Part shown: piece by piece, positions 44,119 to 53,669 of the stretch
Numbering within the stretch: the first letter of the stretch is position 1
Layout: every line of letters starts with the position of its first letter
Origin: Gammaproteobacteria bacterium
GTDB lineage: Bacteria; Pseudomonadota; Gammaproteobacteria; Nevskiales; Nevskiaceae
Assembly (NCBI GenBank): GCA_026398875.1
Contig: JAPLSB010000016.1
Span: 248,001 to 312,000 of the forward strand
DNA: 64,000 nucleotides
Direction: 5' to 3'
Made by a program: the position numbers and the translations under genes
Notes under the pieces: model-generated
The model's input: only the letters and a program-made list of their open reading frames with translations
The model's database searches: none
Told to the model about the DNA's origin: nothing

Positions 44119-45744
44119 TCAGGCGCCGAAGGCTTCCTGCGCCAAGGCGGTGTTCATGAAATCCCGGAAGTGCAGCCATTTGCCGTCACGCACGGTGATC
44201 ACGTGCACGAAGTCGGAGTCGATGCTGCCGCCGGTCTTGCGCGCGGTCAGCCGCAGATGTCCGGTGACCACGACCTTGTCCTCGCTGGCGATGAATTCCT
44301 CGGCATCGAATTGATGGATGTCCACCGAGGTCAGCACGGTGTCGAAGAAGCGGCGGGCTTCGCTGCGGGTTTCGTAATGACCGGCATACGGGATCACCGA
44401 CGGGCCGTAGAAATCGATCACGACTTCGTCGTCGAGCAGTTCGAGGATGCCGGGCACGTCGGCCGCGCCGAAGCGAGCGAAGACTTCCTTGACCATCGCG
44501 ACGTTGCGTTCTTCGATACGCATGACAGTGGGCTCCAGGATCAGGGGCAGCGTGGCGCAACTGTGCTGCAGCAGGGTGGCGGTCTGCGGAATGGCCGGTG
44601 CGAGCCCCGGGCGCAGGCTCTCGTAGCCATCGAGCAGTCCGCAGATCAGGCATTCGACTTCGAGGCTGGCCAGCGGCGCGCCCAGGCAATAGTGGATGCC
44701 GTGACCGAAGCTCAGGTGCTGGCCGGCATTGTCGCGATCGAGCCGGAAGCGCTCCGGTTCCGGGAACACGTCCGGATCGTGATTGGCGGACGCGAAGAAC
44801 AGCGCCACCCATTCACCGGCGGCAATCTTCTGGCCGCCGATCTCGACATCGCGGGTCACCTGCCGGAACAGTCGCTGCGGCGGGCCGGTCATGCGCAGCG
44901 TTTCGCTGAGGAAGCGGCCGATCTTGCTGCGGTCGGTCTTCAGTTCCGCCCAGACTTCCGGATGATCGGCCAGCACCTTCAGGCAGTTGGTGGCGAAGTA
45001 CATCGTGGTTTCGCTGCCGGCGACGACCAGCGTGAAGCAGAACCGCCAGACCTCGTCGGTGCTGAGCTTCTGGCCGTCGGATTCGGCGATCAGCAGGGCA
45101 TCGATCAGGTCGTCGTTGGGCGCTTCGCCGCGTTCCAGCCGCGCTGCGCGTTCGGCGACCGTCTGCATGAAGTAGCCGACCATGTCGCGGTTGCTCTGGT
45201 CGCGATCTTCGACCGACAGGTCGGCGCTGAGCATGAAGGCGTTCGACCAGCGCTGGAAGCGATCGGTCAGGTCGGCCGGCAGGCCGAGCAGATGCACCAT
45301 CAGCCGGGCCGGCAAGCCGGCGCAGAGCGCCGAAACGCCATCGAATTCGCCATTCGGCAACGGGGCAAGCAGGTCGCGGACCACCGCTTCGATCGCCGGC
45401 CGCAGTTCGCGCACGCGCTTCGGCGTGAACGCCTTGACGACGATGCGGCGAAGCTTGGCGTGCTCCGGGTCATCGTGATTGACCAGCATCAAGGTCGGCG
45501 CGCCGGTGTCCTGCTGGAAGTTCGCCGACGAAAAGGTCTCCGGATCGCGCGCCGCCGCCTGCACATGTGCATGCTTGAGCAAGGCCCAGGCACGGATCGG
45601 GGCATCGCGACCCGGTACGGTACCGGGTGGCCAGTCGGCGTATCCGGGCAGCGGCGATTGCGCGCGCAGTGCGGCATAGGCCGGGTAGGGGTTGGCGATG
45701 ACGTCCGCTGTTGCCAGATCGCTGGCGTGATACTGCCGCTGCAT
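44119..45744 (-). CDS. Cytochrome P450 with C-terminal SnoaL-like domain
   Basis: A 541-residue fusion. Residues 1-405 are a soluble bacterial P450: I-helix VVAGSETT (near 241), the ExxR motif in SETLRMTG (near 280), and the haem loop FGHGIHYCLGAPLA with the ligand Cys near 353. After LPLILEPTVM comes a domain of about 130 residues (VAMVKEVFARFGAADVPGIL, then DEVVIDFYGPSVIPYAGHYE and the ending GKWLHFRDFMNTA). It matches SnoaL/NTF2-like ketosteroid-isomerase folds. No stop separates them. P450s of this type hydroxylate lipophilic substrates using separate ferredoxins; none is encoded nearby. The fused domain may bind or isomerise the same substrate, which is inference. Confidence 0.88.
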   Translation of the reverse strand: MQRQYHASDLATADVIANPYPAYAALRAQSPLPGYADWPPGTVPGRDAPIRAWALLKHAHVQAAARDPETFSSANFQQDTGAPTLMLVNHDDPEHAKLRRIVVKAFTPKRVRELRPAIEAVVRDLLAPLPNGEFDGVSALCAGLPARLMVHLLGLPADLTDRFQRWSNAFMLSADLSVEDRDQSNRDMVGYFMQTVAERAARLERGEAPNDDLIDALLIAESDGQKLSTDEVWRFCFTLVVAGSETTMYFATNCLKVLADHPEVWAELKTDRSKIGRFLSETLRMTGPPQRLFRQVTRDVEIGGQKIAAGEWVALFFASANHDPDVFPEPERFRLDRDNAGQHLSFGHGIHYCLGAPLASLEVECLICGLLDGYESLRPGLAPAIPQTATLLQHSCATLPLILEPTVMRIEERNVAMVKEVFARFGAADVPGILELLDDEVVIDFYGPSVIPYAGHYETRSEARRFFDTVLTSVDIHQFDAEEFIASEDKVVVTGHLRLTARKTGGSIDSDFVHVITVRDGKWLHFRDFMNTALAQEAFGA

Positions 45745-45828
45745 GGTGGTCTCCTCGGTGTTCGATAATGCGGTGGTCGGATCTCTGTCCGGTTCGAGTG
45801 CTTGCTGCTTTTATGGCTACGTTCAACT

Positions 45829-46470
45829 ATGTCTTCAAGACACAATAAGACCGATGTCGCCGTGTCGTCAAACCCGACGCGCACTCGCGTGCGGGCAACC
45901 GCGCCAGCCGCTGCGGCAGCACCTGCGCAGTTGCCGGTGTCCGAGGCGGCGCGCGACTTTCTCGACCTGTTCTATCCGGTGCACTACAAGATCGGCATCG
46001 GCATCGAGGATTCGCTGCGTGGCGGCCGCCTGACGCGCCACCAGGTGGCCATCCTGTGGCTGATCCGTTCCGAAGGCGAGGGCGGCAAGCGCATCGCCCG
46101 CAAGGAGATCGAGCGTTCGATCACGCGCTGGTTCGAGATCGGCAACTCGGCGATCTCAAAGGCGCTGCGAGTGCTGTCCAAGCCGCCCTACGAGCTGCTG
46201 GCGATCGTCGAAAACCCGTTGTCGGCGCGCGAGCGCTATGTGCTGCTGACGCCGGCTGGCGAACAGCAGATCGAATGGATGGTCGCCCAGGGGCATCGCT
46301 TCGTGCAGCGCATGGTCGACCATCTGAACGCTGACGAATCGGCGCAGGGCGTGCACTTCCTGACCCGGGTCAGCAAGATCATCGACATCGTTGCCCGCGA
46401 GAAGCCGACGGCACCGGCGCCGCTGGAAGTGGCTGCCGCCGGGATCAAGCCGCGCCGCGCGCGGCGCTAG
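45829..46470 (+). CDS. MarR-family transcriptional regulator
   Basis: A 213-residue regulator with an Ala/Pro-rich N-terminal tail. The winged helix has RLTRHQVAILWLIRSEGE, ISKALRVLSKPPYELLAIV and the wing NPLSARERYVLLTPAGEQQIEWM. It is divergent from the P450 gene with 84 bases between, so control of that gene is likely. A 13-base palindrome overlaps its own start codon. ATG at 45829 is chosen; TTG at 45802 also opens the frame. Confidence 0.85.
   Translation: MSSRHNKTDVAVSSNPTRTRVRATAPAAAAAPAQLPVSEAARDFLDLFYPVHYKIGIGIEDSLRGGRLTRHQVAILWLIRSEGEGGKRIARKEIERSITRWFEIGNSAISKALRVLSKPPYELLAIVENPLSARERYVLLTPAGEQQIEWMVAQGHRFVQRMVDHLNADESAQGVHFLTRVSKIIDIVAREKPTAPAPLEVAAAGIKPRRARR
45830..45842. promoter_or_regulatory. 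Palindrome over the MarR gene start
   Basis: TGTCTT-C-AAGACA is a perfect interrupted palindrome beginning at the second base of the ATG codon of the MarR gene. It could be the regulator's operator in the P450-marR divergent region. Confidence 0.35.
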
Positions 46471-47024
46471 CGCTTCGGCAGGATCTGCCGCTTCACGCCA
46501 TCCAGCACGGCCTTGCGAGCCGGCTTGCCGCGCATGGCCCGCGCCAGCATCACCGCACCGACGGCCTGCGCCAGCACCGACCAGGCGCGGTCGCTGTCAC
46601 CGTCCATCAGCAGGCAAAGCCTCGCCTGCATCTGCTGGATCGCCTGCTCGAAGCTGTCGCGCACGCCGTCATCGGCACGGGCGACTTCGGCCGTCAGCGT
46701 CGGCAGGCAGCAGCCGGCTTCCGGATGTTCGACATGGGCGATGCTCAGGTAAGCGGCGATCCGCTGCGCAAGTTCGGCATCGGCCAGCGGGCTGTCCGCG
46801 TCGCCGAACATCGCCATCGACGCGGCCATTTCCTTTTCCACCAGCGCCTTGAGCATGTCCGACTTCGATCCGAAATGGACATAGAAGGCACCCGCGGTCA
46901 GCCCCGCTTCGGCCACCATCGCATCGACGCCGGTGCTGGCGAAGCCTTGCCGCTTGGCCAGTGCACCGGCCTTGTCGAGCAGCCGCTCGCGCGTGGCGGC
47001 CTTGTGGTCGGAGCTGTAGCGCAT
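46467..47024 (-). CDS. TetR/AcrR-family regulator
   Basis: A 185-residue regulator. HTH region RERLLDKAGALAKRQGFAST and LTAGAFYVHFGSKSDMLKALV (residues 12-60). The ligand domain has GCCLPTLTAEVAR, seen in AcrR-type members answering to electrophiles or lipophiles. Stops overlap with the convergent MarR gene by 4 bases. The target is unknown. Confidence 0.9.
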   Translation of the reverse strand: MRYSSDHKAATRERLLDKAGALAKRQGFASTGVDAMVAEAGLTAGAFYVHFGSKSDMLKALVEKEMAASMAMFGDADSPLADAELAQRIAAYLSIAHVEHPEAGCCLPTLTAEVARADDGVRDSFEQAIQQMQARLCLLMDGDSDRAWSVLAQAVGAVMLARAMRGKPARKAVLDGVKRQILPKR

Positions 47025-47113
47025 GAACGGATGGGTCGGTCGGGACGATGAAAGATGCTCAGGAACTTAGCATGACGGCCGTTCACTGATGGTCCGCCTG
47101 AGCACGGGCGGCG

Positions 47114-48397
47114 TCAGTGGTCGGCGGCGTGCAGCTTGCGGTGAACGCGGCGCAGCCCGAGCCAGACGCTGACGAACAGCACCGGCAGCGCAATGCCGAC
47201 CACCAGATCCGGATTGATCGGCAGATGCGCGGCTTTGCCGGCCTTCGCGGCGTAGCCGACCAGACCGGAGGCGTAGTAGACGATCGCTGCGATCGACAGG
47301 CCCTCGACCGTCTGCTGCAGTCGCAGCTGCAGCCCGGTGCGCCGTTCCATCGATGCCAGCAGCGCCTGGTTCTGGCGCTCGCGCGTGATGTCGACGCGGG
47401 TCGACAGCAGGCCGCTGACCTTGGCCACGCGGTCGGACAGTTCATGCAGGCGCCGCAGCGCATGCCGGCAGGTCGATACCGCCGGGCTCAGCCGCCGGGT
47501 CATGAACTCGCCAATCGGCTGCACGCCGGACAGCCGTCGCTCGCGCAATTCCTCGATGCGGGTCGTCACCAGTGCGTGGTAGGCGATGCAGGCGTTGAAG
47601 CGGAACTCGGTGGTGGCAAGGCTGCTTTCGACGGCCGCCGCCAGCTGGGTCAGTTCGTGCAGCAGCGCTTCGTCGGAGGTACTGCCGTCCTCGGCGGCGA
47701 TCTGCGCGGTCAGTTCGCCCAGCGCCAATTCGATTGCACGGGTTCTCGGCCCCTGCGCGCGCGCCGTCGGCAACGCCAGCAAGGCCAGCACGCGATAGGC
47801 CTCGATCTCGAACAGCCGCTGCAGCATGCGGCCGGATTGCCGTTCAGTGAAGTTGTGGTCGATCAGCAGGAAGCGGGTGTAGCCGTCTTCGTGAATGCGG
47901 AAATCGGTGAACGCCAGGCCAGCACCATCGCCGATCGCGGCGCCGACGACGATGTTGCCCTCGAAGTGCTGCTCCAGCAGCGCGGCCGGCGTGTGGCGGT
48001 CGTCGCCTTCGATCAGCAAGGCATGAGCGGCCACCAGCGTGCTGCCCGGCATCTGCGCCAGCCAGCCGGCCGGCAGCAGCGTCACCGCCGTTTCAATGAA
48101 CGGCGCATCGCTGGCGCCATCGGCAAACAGTGTCAGGCCGGAGAACTCGCCATGGCGCTCCCACTTCAGCAGCAGCGTGCCGAAGCGGGCGCTGAACTGC
48201 AGCGTGCCGTCGGCGGGTGCGGCGACACCGAGATCGCCGCACAGCGCGCACAAGTGGGCGAACTCGGCGGCCCTTTGTTCGGGCGCCACCATCAGCGCCA
48301 CGTAGCTGGCGCGGCTTGGCGTGGTCAGCGCGGTTGATGGCCGGGCGTGAATCTCGTCGGCAACCTGCTGGCGCTGTGGATGGTTGGCGGGAAGCAT
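47114..48397 (-). CDS. DUF3422 family membrane protein
   Basis: A 427-residue protein. N-terminus HPQRQQVADEIHARP is the family hallmark. A long alpha/beta and coiled-coil body (residues 20-360) ends in two membrane helices (LSIAAIVYYASGLVGYAA and LVVGIALPVLFVSVWLGL). Function unknown. ATG at 48397 matches the family start; the frame extends to 48469. Confidence 0.85.
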   Translation of the reverse strand: MLPANHPQRQQVADEIHARPSTALTTPSRASYVALMVAPEQRAAEFAHLCALCGDLGVAAPADGTLQFSARFGTLLLKWERHGEFSGLTLFADGASDAPFIETAVTLLPAGWLAQMPGSTLVAAHALLIEGDDRHTPAALLEQHFEGNIVVGAAIGDGAGLAFTDFRIHEDGYTRFLLIDHNFTERQSGRMLQRLFEIEAYRVLALLALPTARAQGPRTRAIELALGELTAQIAAEDGSTSDEALLHELTQLAAAVESSLATTEFRFNACIAYHALVTTRIEELRERRLSGVQPIGEFMTRRLSPAVSTCRHALRRLHELSDRVAKVSGLLSTRVDITRERQNQALLASMERRTGLQLRLQQTVEGLSIAAIVYYASGLVGYAAKAGKAAHLPINPDLVVGIALPVLFVSVWLGLRRVHRKLHAADH

Positions 48398-48536
48398 GAG
48401 GATGACCTTGGCGTGGCGGAGCCGACGAAGGCCGCCATGATCGCAAACGCGCCGGCCGGCGGCAGCCATTGACGTCCGCTGCCTGCGTCACATAACGTCC
48501 GTTCACAGAACGATCGTCATGTTAAGAGCCGCCGCG

Positions 48537-50819
48537 ATGAAAACCGAGAAGACCGCCTGCATCCTGTGTTCGCGCAATTGCGGGCTGGTTGTCGAGATCG
48601 ACGACGGCCGTATCGTCAAGGTCAAGGGCGACGAGGCGCATCCGACGTCGAAAGGCTATCTGTGCCAGAAGGCGGCCCGGCTCGATCACTACCAGAACCA
48701 TGACGACCGACTGCGGCAGCCATTGAAGCGGCAGGACGATGGCAGCTACGTGCCGGTCAGCTGGGACGAGGCACTCGACGACATTGCCAAGCGGCTGACC
48801 GCAATCCGCGACAACCATGGCGGCGATGCCTTTGCGTTCGTTGGCGGCGGCGGGCAGGGCAACCATCTCGGCGGTGCCTACAGCCGGCAACTGCTGGCGG
48901 CGATGAAGAGCCGCTACGCCTACAACGCGCTGGGTCAGGAAAAGACCGGTGATTTCTGGGTCAACGGCCGCCTGTTCGGCAGCCAGACCTGCCACACCAC
49001 CGAGGACGTCGAGCATGCCGACTACGTGCTGTTCATCGGCTGCAATCCGTTCCAGTCGCACGGCATCCCGAACGCCCGCGACACCTTGCGCGATCTCAAG
49101 CGCAACCCCGACCGGACGATGGTGGTGATCGACCCGCGCCGCTCCGAAACCGCGAAGCAGGCCGACATCCATCTGCAGCTGAAGCCCGGCACCGATGCCT
49201 TCCTGATGGCCGCGATGCTGGCGATCATCGTTCGCGAAGGCCTGCACGACCGCGCGTTCCTCGATCGACACTGCACCGGTTTTGCCGAGATCGAACAGGC
49301 CTTGCTGGCGATCGACCTTGCCGACCACGCGCAGCGTGCCGATGTGCCGCTGGCCGACATCGAACGGGTGGCGCGCGGCTTCGCTGCGGCAAAGGCGGCT
49401 TGCGTGCGCATTGACCTCGGCATCCAGCAGACCTTGCACAGCACGCTGAACGGCTGGCTGGAAAAGCTGCTGTATCTGGTCACCGGCAACTTCGCCAAGC
49501 GCGGCGGCAACAACCTGCACAGCTTCCTGCTGCCGATCCTCGGCAACACTGACGAGCGTCGCAGCAAGCGTGGGCGTTCGTTGAAGCGCACCGCGTACCA
49601 CCGCATGCAGCCGATCGCCGGCATCTATCCGCCGAACATCCTGCCCGACGAGATCGAGCTGGCCGGCGAGCAGCGCATCCGTGCGGTGTTCGTCGACAGC
49701 GCCAATCCGCTGCTGACCTATGCCGACAGCGCCGCGTTCGAGCGCGCCTTCGGCAAGCTCGAGCTGCTGGTGGTGATCGACGTGGCGATGAGCGAAACCG
49801 CGCGGCTTGCCCATTACGTGCTGCCTGCGGCAAGCCAGTTCGAGAAATGGGAAGCCACCGGCTTCAATCTGGAATTCCCGGAGAATTTTTTCCACCTGCG
49901 CCACCCGCTGTTCACCGCCCAGCACGGCACGCTGCCGGAGCCGGAGATCTACACCCGGCTGATCGAGCGGATGGGGAAGATCCCGGCACGCTTCCCGAAA
50001 CTTGCGACGATCGCCAGGCTGGAGCTGAAGGCCAGCGGCCATCTGGCGTTCATGGCGGCGCTGGCCGCAACACTGGCCCGGCATCGCGAATGGATTCCTT
50101 ACGCCGCGTCGATCATCTACCGCACGCTCGGCCCGAGCCTGGCAGGCGGTGCTGCCGCTGCCGCACCGATCCTGCCGCTGGCCATGCAGTACGCCAACCA
50201 GCATTACGCAGCGGTCAAGCGCGCCGGCCATCGCGGCAACCGGCTGACCCTGGGATCAGCGCTGTTCCAGGCGATCCTCGATGGGCGTTCCGGCGTGGTG
50301 CTGAGCCATCACGAATTCGCCGACACCTGGTCGCTGATCGCCAATGCCGACCGTCGCGTGCATCTGGCGGTGCCGGAAATGCTGGACGAGCTGAACGCGC
50401 TGCAGCGCGAGGCGCCGATGACTGCCGAATACCCGTTCGTGCTGATGGCCGGCGAGCGGCGCAGCTACAACGCCAACCAGATCTATCGCGACCCGGCCTG
50501 GCGCAAGGTGGATCCGCATGGCGCGATGCGCATCCATCCGGACGACGCTGCGGCCCTGGGGCTTGCCGATGGCGGACGGGCGCTATGCCGCTCGGCGCGA
50601 GCGGAGATCGAGGTGGTCGTTGAGCTGGATGACACGGTGCGCCGTGGCGTGGTCACGCTGCCGCACGGCTATGGCATGCGTTACCGCGGCGGTGCGCCGA
50701 TCGGCCCGGAGCTGAACCGCCTGACCAGTGCCGAGCACTGCGATCCGTTCACTCGCACGCCGTTCCACAAGCATGTGCCGGTCAGCATTCGCGCGGTACC
50801 GGTGGCCGCTGCCGCCTGA
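48537..50819 (+). CDS. Molybdopterin oxidoreductase family protein
   Basis: A 760-residue Mo-bisMGD enzyme of the formate dehydrogenase/nitrate reductase superfamily. The N-terminal 4Fe-4S motif is C8-x2-C11-x3-C15-x27-C43. Next come the molybdopterin domains with SWDEALDDIAKRL, NHLGGAYSRQL, TEDVEHADYVLFIGCNP and the C-terminal MGD-binding region (FVLMAGERRSYNANQIYRDP). No Tat signal is visible, so it should be cytoplasmic. The electron donor or acceptor and substrate are unknown; no partner subunit adjoins. ATG at 48519 is an alternative. Confidence 0.9.
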   Translation: MKTEKTACILCSRNCGLVVEIDDGRIVKVKGDEAHPTSKGYLCQKAARLDHYQNHDDRLRQPLKRQDDGSYVPVSWDEALDDIAKRLTAIRDNHGGDAFAFVGGGGQGNHLGGAYSRQLLAAMKSRYAYNALGQEKTGDFWVNGRLFGSQTCHTTEDVEHADYVLFIGCNPFQSHGIPNARDTLRDLKRNPDRTMVVIDPRRSETAKQADIHLQLKPGTDAFLMAAMLAIIVREGLHDRAFLDRHCTGFAEIEQALLAIDLADHAQRADVPLADIERVARGFAAAKAACVRIDLGIQQTLHSTLNGWLEKLLYLVTGNFAKRGGNNLHSFLLPILGNTDERRSKRGRSLKRTAYHRMQPIAGIYPPNILPDEIELAGEQRIRAVFVDSANPLLTYADSAAFERAFGKLELLVVIDVAMSETARLAHYVLPAASQFEKWEATGFNLEFPENFFHLRHPLFTAQHGTLPEPEIYTRLIERMGKIPARFPKLATIARLELKASGHLAFMAALAATLARHREWIPYAASIIYRTLGPSLAGGAAAAAPILPLAMQYANQHYAAVKRAGHRGNRLTLGSALFQAILDGRSGVVLSHHEFADTWSLIANADRRVHLAVPEMLDELNALQREAPMTAEYPFVLMAGERRSYNANQIYRDPAWRKVDPHGAMRIHPDDAAALGLADGGRALCRSARAEIEVVVELDDTVRRGVVTLPHGYGMRYRGGAPIGPELNRLTSAEHCDPFTRTPFHKHVPVSIRAVPVAAAA

Positions 50820-50823
50820 GCTT

Positions 50824-51882
50824 TCAGCGCACCTCGAAGACTCGCCTGGCGATCAGCTGGTCCTGCGGCGTGCGCAGATCGACGCGCCATTTGCCAGCCG
50901 GTGCTGCGCCGAAGTTCAGCTTGCGGCTGTAGGTGCGGAAGCCGGCTTCGCGGCCACCCGAAATCTGCGCCGGGATGCGATCGACAATCGCGCCGTCGTG
51001 CCACCACTCGAAGATCACTGCTTGCGACAGGCCCTGTGGCGCGCGCACGGCAACGAAGGCGATCAGGCCATCAGCCAGCGTCGTCTGGTCGACGCTAGTC
51101 ACTGCCGGCCCCGGCGTGTTGCCGCTGATCTCGGTCGCGATCCGGGCGTCACGCACCCACAGTCCGGCCGGCGGTATCGCCGCGCGCAGCAGCCAGCCGA
51201 TGGTCAGCAGCAGCGCAAGCAGCGCTCCGTAGGCCAACCGGCGCCGCCGGCTGCGCGGGTCGTCCGTGCTGCGGATCAGGTGCGGCAGGCTGACCAGCAG
51301 CGTCAGGCCAGTGATGCCGAAGGCGATCGGCAGCGCCGTTTCGGCTGGCAGGTGCACGGCAATCGGCAGGATCACCAGTGCTGCGACAAACGTGCAGCCG
51401 GCGTGGAAGCCCATCGACAGCGCGGCATTCGGCGCAATGCGGTGCCAGTAGACCGGATCGAGCGCCGAGGCCACGGCCAGCAGCGCGGCCAGCGCAACGA
51501 ACAGCATCTGGCCGGGCACCCACTGCATCGCGGTGAACAGGAACGGCAGCGAGAAGAACAACAGCTCCTGCTGCGCCTGCTGGGTCAGGAAGCGGGCGGT
51601 GGCCACCGGCAAGCGGCCACGCGAGCGGCGCGCGATCCAGCGCCCGAGCGCGCCTTCGGCCAGCAGCCACGGCCAGCCGAGCAGGGCAATCACCGCCATC
51701 ACCCGCGCCAGATGCTCGCCGCGCTGCACCAGCAGGAAGCTGCCAATGCCGAACGCGAAGCTGCCGATCGGCAGCAGCAGCGGATGACGGTTGAGGAAGC
51801 TCAGCAGACGGTCGAAGCGGCGGCTGGCCGACGGCGGCAACGGGTCCGGCGGCGTGAGTTCGGAAGCGGCGGGTTCGGACAT
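50824..51882 (-). CDS. DUF5924/DUF2914 membrane protein
   Basis: A 352-residue protein. Seven or eight membrane helices (residues 30-235) are followed by a C-terminal domain of about 100 residues with the DUF2914 pattern VIFEWWHDGAIVDRI...FRTYSRKLNFGAAPAGKWRVDL. The N-terminal membrane part fits DUF5924. Function unknown. Converges on the oxidoreductase gene with a 4-base gap. Confidence 0.75.
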   Translation of the reverse strand: MSEPAASELTPPDPLPPSASRRFDRLLSFLNRHPLLLPIGSFAFGIGSFLLVQRGEHLARVMAVIALLGWPWLLAEGALGRWIARRSRGRLPVATARFLTQQAQQELLFFSLPFLFTAMQWVPGQMLFVALAALLAVASALDPVYWHRIAPNAALSMGFHAGCTFVAALVILPIAVHLPAETALPIAFGITGLTLLVSLPHLIRSTDDPRSRRRRLAYGALLALLLTIGWLLRAAIPPAGLWVRDARIATEISGNTPGPAVTSVDQTTLADGLIAFVAVRAPQGLSQAVIFEWWHDGAIVDRIPAQISGGREAGFRTYSRKLNFGAAPAGKWRVDLRTPQDQLIARRVFEVR

Positions 51883-51983
51883 GACAGCGATACGGTTTCA
51901 GATGGCAGCGGCGGGCAGCGCTGCGGCGCGCACCGTAGCAGGCTGGTGCGGGTCGCGTCCGCAGTTGACGCATGCCGATCGAC

Positions 51984-53243
51984 TCAGGCGGTCGCGATCC
52001 GGTAGCGCCGCGCCAGCCAGTCGCGCAGCAGCGGTGCACGGCTCAAGTCGATCGCCCGCCTGGCCGCTGCCGCAGCTTCGTTCGGCAATCCGGCACGGAC
52101 CAGAAGATGGGCGCGCGCTGCCCAGTACGGCTGGTAGTCGCCGCTGGCATCGACACTGGCGATCAAGGCATCAAGCAGCCGCAGACCGGCGTCGGCACCG
52201 CTGGCTTCGCCGACGGCGACCGCCTGCCCGACGCGAGCACCGATGGTCGGCGCGACATGCAGCAGCCGCGAATAGAGCGTGGCAATTGCGGTCCACGGCA
52301 CCTGGCCGGTGCTGGCGCGCTGGCAATGCGCGGACTGGATTGCTGCTTCGAACTGGAACGCGCCCGGGCTGCGCAGTGCCGAGGCCTGCCAGAGACACTG
52401 GTCGGCTTCGACAATCAGTGCGCGCTGCCAGCGCGCCGTGTCCTGTTCGTGCAGCGGCACGAAGGCGCCGGTCACCGCATCGAAGCGCGCGCTGCGGCGT
52501 GCCTCGCAAAACAGCAGCAGGGCCAGCAGACCCTGCGCTTCGGCGTTGGCCGGCATCAGCCCGGCGACCAGACGCGCCAGATAGATCGCTTCCTGACTGA
52601 GATCATCGGCAGCGATGCCGGCTTCCGGCGCCGGCGTACCGTCCGGACCGGCGGCATCCCAGCCAAGGCCGTAGGCGGCGTAGATCGCTTCGAGCACGGC
52701 GTCGAGGCGTTCGGCCAGCTCGGGGCCTTCCGGTTCCTCGAAGCGCAGACCGGCATCGCGAATCTTCTTCTTGGCGCGTACCAGCCGTTGCGCCAGCGTC
52801 GCCGGCGGAATCAGGAAGGCCGGGGCGATCTGCCGCGCTTCGAGGCCGAGCACGGTCTGCAGCATCAGCGCCGCATGTACCGACCCATCGAGCGCCGGAT
52901 GCGCGCAGACGAACATCAGCTTGAGCCGCGCATCGGGCAACGGTGGCAGGCCGACGTCCGGCGCGCTGTCATCGCCCAGCAGCACGGTCACCGCCGGATC
53001 GCTGCGCAATCGCTGGTGGCGCGCGAGCTGCAGCAGGTTCCGTTTCGCCGCCGTCATCAGCCAGGCCTCCGGTGCGGCCGGCACGCCGTTGACCGGCCAG
53101 GTTCGCAGCGCCGCGACGAAGGCATCGGCCAGCGCGTCCTCCGCTGCAGCGACATCGCGCCACTGGAACGCCAGCCACGCCAGCAGCCGCCCGTAGGCTT
53201 CACGGGCGGCTGTCTCGACGGCTGTTCGAACCGCTTGGCTCAT
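51984..53243 (-). CDS. ECF sigma factor of the ECF42 type
   Basis: A 419-residue sigma factor. Region 2 (AYGRLLAWLAFQWRDVAAAEDALADAFVAAL) and region 4 (LEARQIAPAFLIPPATLAQRLVRAKKKI) occupy the first 190 residues. A long C-terminal TPR-like extension (AEAQGLLALLLFCEARRSAR, ending DWLARRYRIATA) is the mark of ECF42. In that group the extension is needed for activity and a YciI/DGPF protein is the partner. The YciI gene overlaps its start by 4 bases. No anti-sigma factor is seen. Confidence 0.9.
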   Translation of the reverse strand: MSQAVRTAVETAAREAYGRLLAWLAFQWRDVAAAEDALADAFVAALRTWPVNGVPAAPEAWLMTAAKRNLLQLARHQRLRSDPAVTVLLGDDSAPDVGLPPLPDARLKLMFVCAHPALDGSVHAALMLQTVLGLEARQIAPAFLIPPATLAQRLVRAKKKIRDAGLRFEEPEGPELAERLDAVLEAIYAAYGLGWDAAGPDGTPAPEAGIAADDLSQEAIYLARLVAGLMPANAEAQGLLALLLFCEARRSARFDAVTGAFVPLHEQDTARWQRALIVEADQCLWQASALRSPGAFQFEAAIQSAHCQRASTGQVPWTAIATLYSRLLHVAPTIGARVGQAVAVGEASGADAGLRLLDALIASVDASGDYQPYWAARAHLLVRAGLPNEAAAAARRAIDLSRAPLLRDWLARRYRIATA

Positions 53244-53608
53244 CCGGCCGGCGCGGGTGGCGGCGGCAGCACGGGGCGCACTTCGGTCGAGCCGCTCAGC
53301 GCCGACGGGCTGCGCGCTGCCCAGTCGAGCGCCACGTCCAGCGATGGCACCTCGATCACCACGTAGCCGCCGAGGTGCTCCTTGCTGTCGGCGAACGGGC
53401 CGTCCTGCACCTGCCGGCGGCCATCGCGGATGCGCACCGTGGTCGCGGCATGCGGCGGCTGCAGGCCGTTGCCGCTGATCATGACGCCGGCCTGCGCCAT
53501 CGAGCCGATGTAAGCGTTCCAGGCACCCCAGTAGGCGGGCGCCTGGGCCGAGTCGTCACGCAAGGCGAAGGTGTCCAGCGGTTCGCTGTAGATGAGCATG
53601 TATTGCAT
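53240..53608 (-). CDS. YciI (DGPF-domain) family protein
   Basis: A 122-residue small protein with MQYMLIYSEPLDTF, the DGPF motif in VQDGPFADSKEHLGGYVVIE, and GSTEVRPV. Members are small ferredoxin-like-fold proteins, and this type is coded next to ECF42 sigma factors. First gene of the pair, overlapping the sigma gene by 4 bases. Confidence 0.92.
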   Translation of the reverse strand: MQYMLIYSEPLDTFALRDDSAQAPAYWGAWNAYIGSMAQAGVMISGNGLQPPHAATTVRIRDGRRQVQDGPFADSKEHLGGYVVIEVPSLDVALDWAARSPSALSGSTEVRPVLPPPPAPAG

Positions 53609-53669
53609 GGGGGGCTCCGGTGCTGCGAGTTCAGGTTGAGGATGCGTAATTCGTCTGTCGAAAGCGTGA

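Noticed and set aside
43978..45768. A 596-codon plus-strand frame over the P450 gene
   Set aside because: It is the antisense shadow of the P450-SnoaL gene, rich in Gln/Arg/Ala with no domain, and would also overlap tRNA-Pro.
48522..50231. A 569-codon minus-strand frame opposite the molybdopterin oxidoreductase
   Set aside because: Antisense shadow caused by high GC; no motif, while the plus strand has a full Mo enzyme.
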